DNA from: Monoraphidium neglectum
Taxonomy: Eukaryota > Chlorophyta > Chlorophyceae > Sphaeropleales > Selenastraceae
DNA: 21,318 bases
Assembly: GCF_000611645.1 (NCBI RefSeq)
Contig: NW_014012978.1
Location: 1,581 to 22,898, forward strand
Direction: 5' to 3'
Position 1 is the first letter of the stretch. Every line of letters begins with the position of its first letter. Of the stretch, positions 17,553 through 21,318 are shown one piece after another. The translations under genes were made by a program, and so were the position numbers. Below the pieces are notes generated by a model. That model was not told the origin of the DNA, did not search any database, and worked only from the letters and a program-made list of their open reading frames with translations.

Positions 17553-20500
17553 CGCCAGCAATTATGAGGTTGTCGCAAGCGGCGCCGCCGGCGCCGCCAG
17601 CGCGCCGCTCTCCGGCTGCATCTCACAATTTTGCTGCGGCATGGAGGCCGGCCCCGGCACGGTGGCTGCGGTGGCTGCAAATGGTACCACAGTCAAAGCG
17701 CTCGGCGGGCCGCGCGGGGACGACGATGGCGGCGGCACCAATCTGACAAACAGCCTTTCCCCGGATTCAGCCGGCGGGGCTGCACTGCAGATCAGCGGCA
17801 ACTTGGCTGGCGCGTTGGCCAACGCAACGCGACAGTCCGCCAGCGCGGCAACAGCAGCTGCTGCCGCAGCCACGGCAGCAGCGCCCACGCCGCCATTTCA
17901 AAAAGGTCCCGCCTTCCTGGCAGCCGCAAGCGCTAGCGGCTCGGGCGGCATAACCACAACCACGGGCGGCGGCGACAGTGGCGGCGGGCGCGTCAATCTC
18001 ATTGCTACGGTGGGGCTTACTGTCTCAATCGTGGTCGCGCTGGCGGCGGCCGTGGCCGCCGGCGCGTGGCTGGCGCTCAGGCGGCGCCGCAGCAGGACTG
18101 GCAGGCCTGCCACGGGCTCACTCGGGGCGGCGCTGGCGCCCCGCGCGACCGCAGGGATTACGAGGCGGCTGCATGGCCTGCTGCCCCCGTGGCGGTCGCG
18201 GCCGTCGGATGCGGGGCATGCGCAGCGCAGCCCCGCGCGCGGGATGGTGCAAGGTGCGCTAAGCGCCAACCAGCCGCTCAGCTGAGTGATGCCCTTGCTC
18301 CATCAACGCGTTACATGTGTGTCTTGGACGCTCGAAAAGGGCTGTCGGGCTTGAGCCTTGTCGCGCGACTGCATGCAATACAAGCAGCACCTTGGCACCC
18401 TTCATTCCCCCCCTGTGTGCCCAAGAACATCAACACCCACGCAAACCCCTGTCTGGCCTGCCCATACCTCAACCCGGCAGGCCGAGCCTTGCGCTCATCT
18501 GTTTCTGTCGCTGAGCCCCTGCTGAGCCCCGCCGGCATGCCTTCCATGAGTGCCAGTCGTGTCGTCGTCGCCGTCGGCGGCCCGCGGCGCGTGCAGCTAC
18601 TGCTGCCGCCGCCGCCTGGCGGCGTGGTGCGGTCCCAGAGCCTGCCCCTTCGGATTCTGGATCACCAGGGGGACGGCAGGTGGGAAAATGAGATGCTATA
18701 CGCCATCAGGCTTTGGCACTGCCAGCCTTTGCTGCACTGGGAAGTGGGGGGCCGGTGCTGGACGCCGCCTACATTCGTCATCCCTCAGCGCCAAACCTAG
18801 TGTTTGCCAGCTCAACATCCTTCTAACGGACTCCTGTTCCATCCATTTACTCCCCCCCCCCCACACACACACACAATCATCTATATTTAAACAAACGAAC
18901 ATGGCACACACTCACACTCGACCGCCAACCGGAACGTCGGGCCGCTCCACCCCCTGCCACTAGCGCAGCAGCAGCAGCAGCGACTCTTTGCTGTTCCGCA
19001 GCACCAGCAGTCCGGGAACACTCCAGTCCGCCGCAGCTGCCCGGCAGCTTCAGAGCGCGGCGTCTGCGGGGCTACTGCTCCCACCCAACAGCTGCGGCGC
19101 GAGCACCGCGCCGCCCACCGGCTCGCCCCCGATCGGCTCACCGAGCCAGCGAGCGCAGACAGCCGCGGCGGCCGCGGCAGCGGCGGCGGCGCTCGCGCCG
19201 CTGGCGGCGGCGACCGCGCTGCGGTCCGTTGCAAGCGCGCCGCTGCCGGCGGCGCCGCTGACGAGGCCGGCGGTTGTGGAGATGACCGGCTCGTCGCTCG
19301 GGCTCGGCCGCTCCCCTTTGAGCCGGTCCGGGAGCATTGGGGTCCGTCTTACGGCACACAGCCCAGCCCCTGATGCGGCCATGGGCAGCCCGCCATCGAG
19401 CCGCTCGCCGCCGCCGCGGCCGCCGCACCCGATGGCGGCACGCATGCGCGCCCAGCAGCCTGCCGCGACCAGCAACGAGGCTGACGCTAGCGGCGGCGGC
19501 GGCGGCGGTAGCCGCGCCCCCCCAAACCCGCCCGTGGGGGCGAGGGCCGAGGGAGGTCCCGTGGCACGGCGTCTCCCTCCAGCTGCCGCTGCGAGGGCTG
19601 CCAGATTGACTCCCACGTCACCCCTGTCGGATTACATAAGCGACTCCACGTCAACGAGCCACGACTCGTGGCAGCAGCAGCTGGCAGAACGGCAGCTGCT
19701 CGAGGAGCAGCCGGTGGGTTCTATTTCAGAGGGGCCAGGCTTTCAGCATGGTGGTTTGTGGGGGTGTTGAAAAACGCACGTGCCTGGCGTGCGGCCCGCA
19801 CAAAGGCAGGCTGAGCGCACGTGGCCGGTCGGCCTCCGTCAGCCTGGCCGCTGGGCTTGTGCCTCCTTGACTTCCAGACCGCCAGATCAGTCTCCGCGGA
19901 TCTGAAGTAAGTCAAATCAACGGCCATATACCCACTCGTCTACAACCCACAACGCCACCTGCAGGGCTGGCTGTCCATAGACTTTGCCACAGAGGTGGCT
20001 CTGGAGCGGAAGCTTGGGGAGGGCGGCTTTGGCTGCGTGTGGTCGGCCAGGTGAGCTTGCTGCAAGTGCACACGGCTGCGCGGTGAAGTTCCAAGTGCAG
20101 AAAGAAGTAAGGATGTTTCAGGATTATTGGTAGAGCTGCTGTGTCTGTTTGGCGAGATTTTCCTTGGAATGCCCATGATGACATAAACCTGATAATGCTG
20201 CAACAGTGCTGATGGCGAGATTCGTCTCTCGCCACACCTGCCAGGTGGCGGGGCGAGCTGGTGGCCGTCAAGATGGTGCCGGTGATGTCACTCGCCCCGG
20301 CGGCTGCAGCCGCTTCGACCGCCGCGCTCGCGCCCGCGACCCCGCCGCTGCCGGCGCCGGCGACGCCGGATGCGCCGCTCCAGACGGCCGCAGGTGGCGC
20401 CGCAACACCAGATGCCTCAATCACTGAAGCGTCCGCCACAGAGGGGCGCCAGAGCGGCAGCAGCGCAGCTTCTCGCAGCTCCTCATCTGCGGAGGCCGCG

Positions 20501-21318
20501 GCCCCACGGCCAGCTGCAAGCGAGGCGGCGTCCAAGCCTGCGGCGGCCGCGGCGGCTGCGTCCGCGTCTGCTGTCGCGGCGCTGAGCGCCCACATCAGCG
20601 CCAGCTCTGTGAGGGCCATCAGACAGGAAATCAAGTGAGCGGCTGGCTGGGCTGTCGAGGAAAGGCTCAGCAAAGTGCTGAGGCAGGATAGCCCGGAGAA
20701 CTGTGACAAGAAGGTTTTATGGGCTCTCACACCGACGGCTGCGGCGGGCCCTCCGGGGCAGCGGCGGCCCAGATATGGGGCCAACGGCTGCAGGCACCAA
20801 TTGGCACCAGTGCGCTGCAGGCACCAGTGCACGCCATCCAGCAAATTGTTTGCTCTTCTGTGAGCCACAAATCACCATGCCTTACCCAGTATGTGAAAAT
20901 CGGAAGCCTCCCCCTCTGCAGGGTGCTGTCGTCACTGTCTCACCCGCGCATCGTGTCGTTCCTGGGGGCCTGCCTGGCGCCCCCAAACATCTGCATACTA
21001 GAGGAATTGGCTCAGGTGGGGATGTGTGTGTGGAAGGGATCACACATGCGCTTGGCAGGCGCAGATCTTTGCTGCGACTGTTGTCCTGTTGCCCCCTCAA
21101 GTCTGGAGTTGTGCTGTCTACAGCTGCTGGGCAGCTTCATAGCGAGTACGCAAACATTGGCGCAAAGATTGGCGCAACGCAGACCGGATGTTCAAATGAG
21201 ATGTCTCACACGCTACGCCTGATTTTGCCTCGTAGGGCGGCTCCCTGCACGCACGCCTGTACGGCCCCTCCCGCAGCAGCAGCGGCGGCGCCGCAGCCCT
21301 CGCCGCCCTCGCCGCGCC
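15744..21318 (+). CDS. Receptor-like TKL protein kinase, 5' part (runs off right edge)
   Basis: Exons are 15744-16170, 16395-16627, 16943-17039, 17216-18253, 18481-18679, 18969-19713, 19965-20050, 20245-20634, 20922-21015 and 21236 onward, all phase-consistent. The first donor could instead be at 16152. More than 1100 residues are present. A signal peptide (MLGRANRWLALSMCAALILASG, in shortened form WLALSMCAALILASG) follows one of three nearby Mets (15744, 15759, 15789). The extracellular part is Pro/Gln/Ala-rich with scattered Cys and N-x-S/T sites and matches no domain I know. One membrane segment lies at about 514-536 (LIATVGLTVSIVVALAAAV), followed by stop-transfer Arg (RRRRSR). A long disordered juxtamembrane region precedes the kinase. 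The glycine loop LGEGGFGCVW is at 930-939, VAVK at 948-951 (Lys951 binds ATP), IRQEIKVLSSLSHPRIVSFLGACL follows as helix C and beta-4 (motif RQEIK), and the hinge reads EELAQGGSLHARLY. HRD and DFG lie beyond the window. The pattern is TKL/Raf-like, as in plant and algal receptor-like kinases. Confidence 0.85.
17506..17550 (+). repeat. (CAG)15 polyglutamine tract in kinase ectodomain
   Basis: Fifteen perfect CAG codons encode glutamine in the predicted extracellular region, about 160 residues before the membrane segment. Confidence 0.95.
18852..18875 (+). repeat. C-run and CA tract in kinase intron 5
   Basis: A run of eleven C followed by (CA)6-7 lies in intron 18680-18968, and a second CA-rich patch (acacactcacact) at about 18905-18917. 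Both are CA on the sense strand and sit 50-115 nt before the acceptor. Confidence 0.85.
20788..20830 (+). repeat. Short direct repeats in kinase intron 8
   Basis: CTGCAGGCACCA occurs at 20788-20799 and again at 20815-20826, 27 bp apart, with a further GGCACCAGTGC between (20803-20813). The repeats are intronic (20635-20921) and noncoding; no function is evident. Confidence 0.75.

Noticed and set aside
19050..19616. Antisense Ala/Gly-rich frame
   Set aside because: It mirrors kinase exon 6, and composition alone explains it.
19912..20868. A 318-codon open frame on the minus strand
   Set aside because: It is antisense to the kinase N-lobe exons, Ala-rich and without a domain; the plus strand carries clear kinase motifs with in-phase splicing.
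1..21318. tRNA or rRNA genes, CRISPR arrays, transposons, viral genes
   Set aside because: No cloverleaf, rRNA core, spaced repeat array, transposase, reverse transcriptase or terminal repeat was recognised on either strand.

Overview
This is nuclear DNA from a GC-rich eukaryote, most likely a chlorophyte green alga. The evidence is short coding exons split by many GT-AG introns of about 125-385 bp, strong GC and Ala/Gly/Arg bias, in-frame CAG (polyglutamine) tracts, dinucleotide tracts inside introns, and TGTAA (the green-algal poly(A) signal) downstream of two genes. There is no bacterial operon, IS element, CRISPR array or recognisable RNA gene. The species cannot be named from the sequence alone.

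Six protein genes can be rebuilt by joining exons whose splice phases agree. From left to right they are: (1) the 3' part of an Arg/Ser-rich (SR-like) protein on the minus strand, running off the left edge; (2) a complete five-exon SMYD4-like TPR/MYND/SET protein on the minus strand (1541-5294), with an 18-residue glutamine run; (3) a complete eight-exon PLP-homeostasis protein (PLPBP/YggS family) on the plus strand (5518-8229), head-to-head with gene 2; (4) a five-exon plus-strand gene (8857-10803) that reads as an F-box joined to an MBD4-type helix-hairpin-helix DNA glycosylase, using a GC-AG intron inside the glycosylase core; (5) a complete seven-exon secreted serine carboxypeptidase (S10) on the plus strand (11575-15053) with low-complexity inserts; (6) the first ten exons of a receptor-like TKL protein kinase on the plus strand (15744 to the right edge), with a signal peptide, an extracellular region, one membrane segment and the N-lobe of the kinase.

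The genes do not form a pathway; this looks like an ordinary stretch of algal chromosome. The most unusual item is the F-box/DNA glycosylase fusion. The kinase has a long low-complexity insert between the beta-3 lysine and helix C. A third signal lies in the introns: five of the 31 rebuilt introns carry CA-rich tracts, always CA on the sense strand and always in the 3' half of the intron, whichever strand the gene is on. All exon boundaries come from reading splice signals and phases by eye, with no transcript data.
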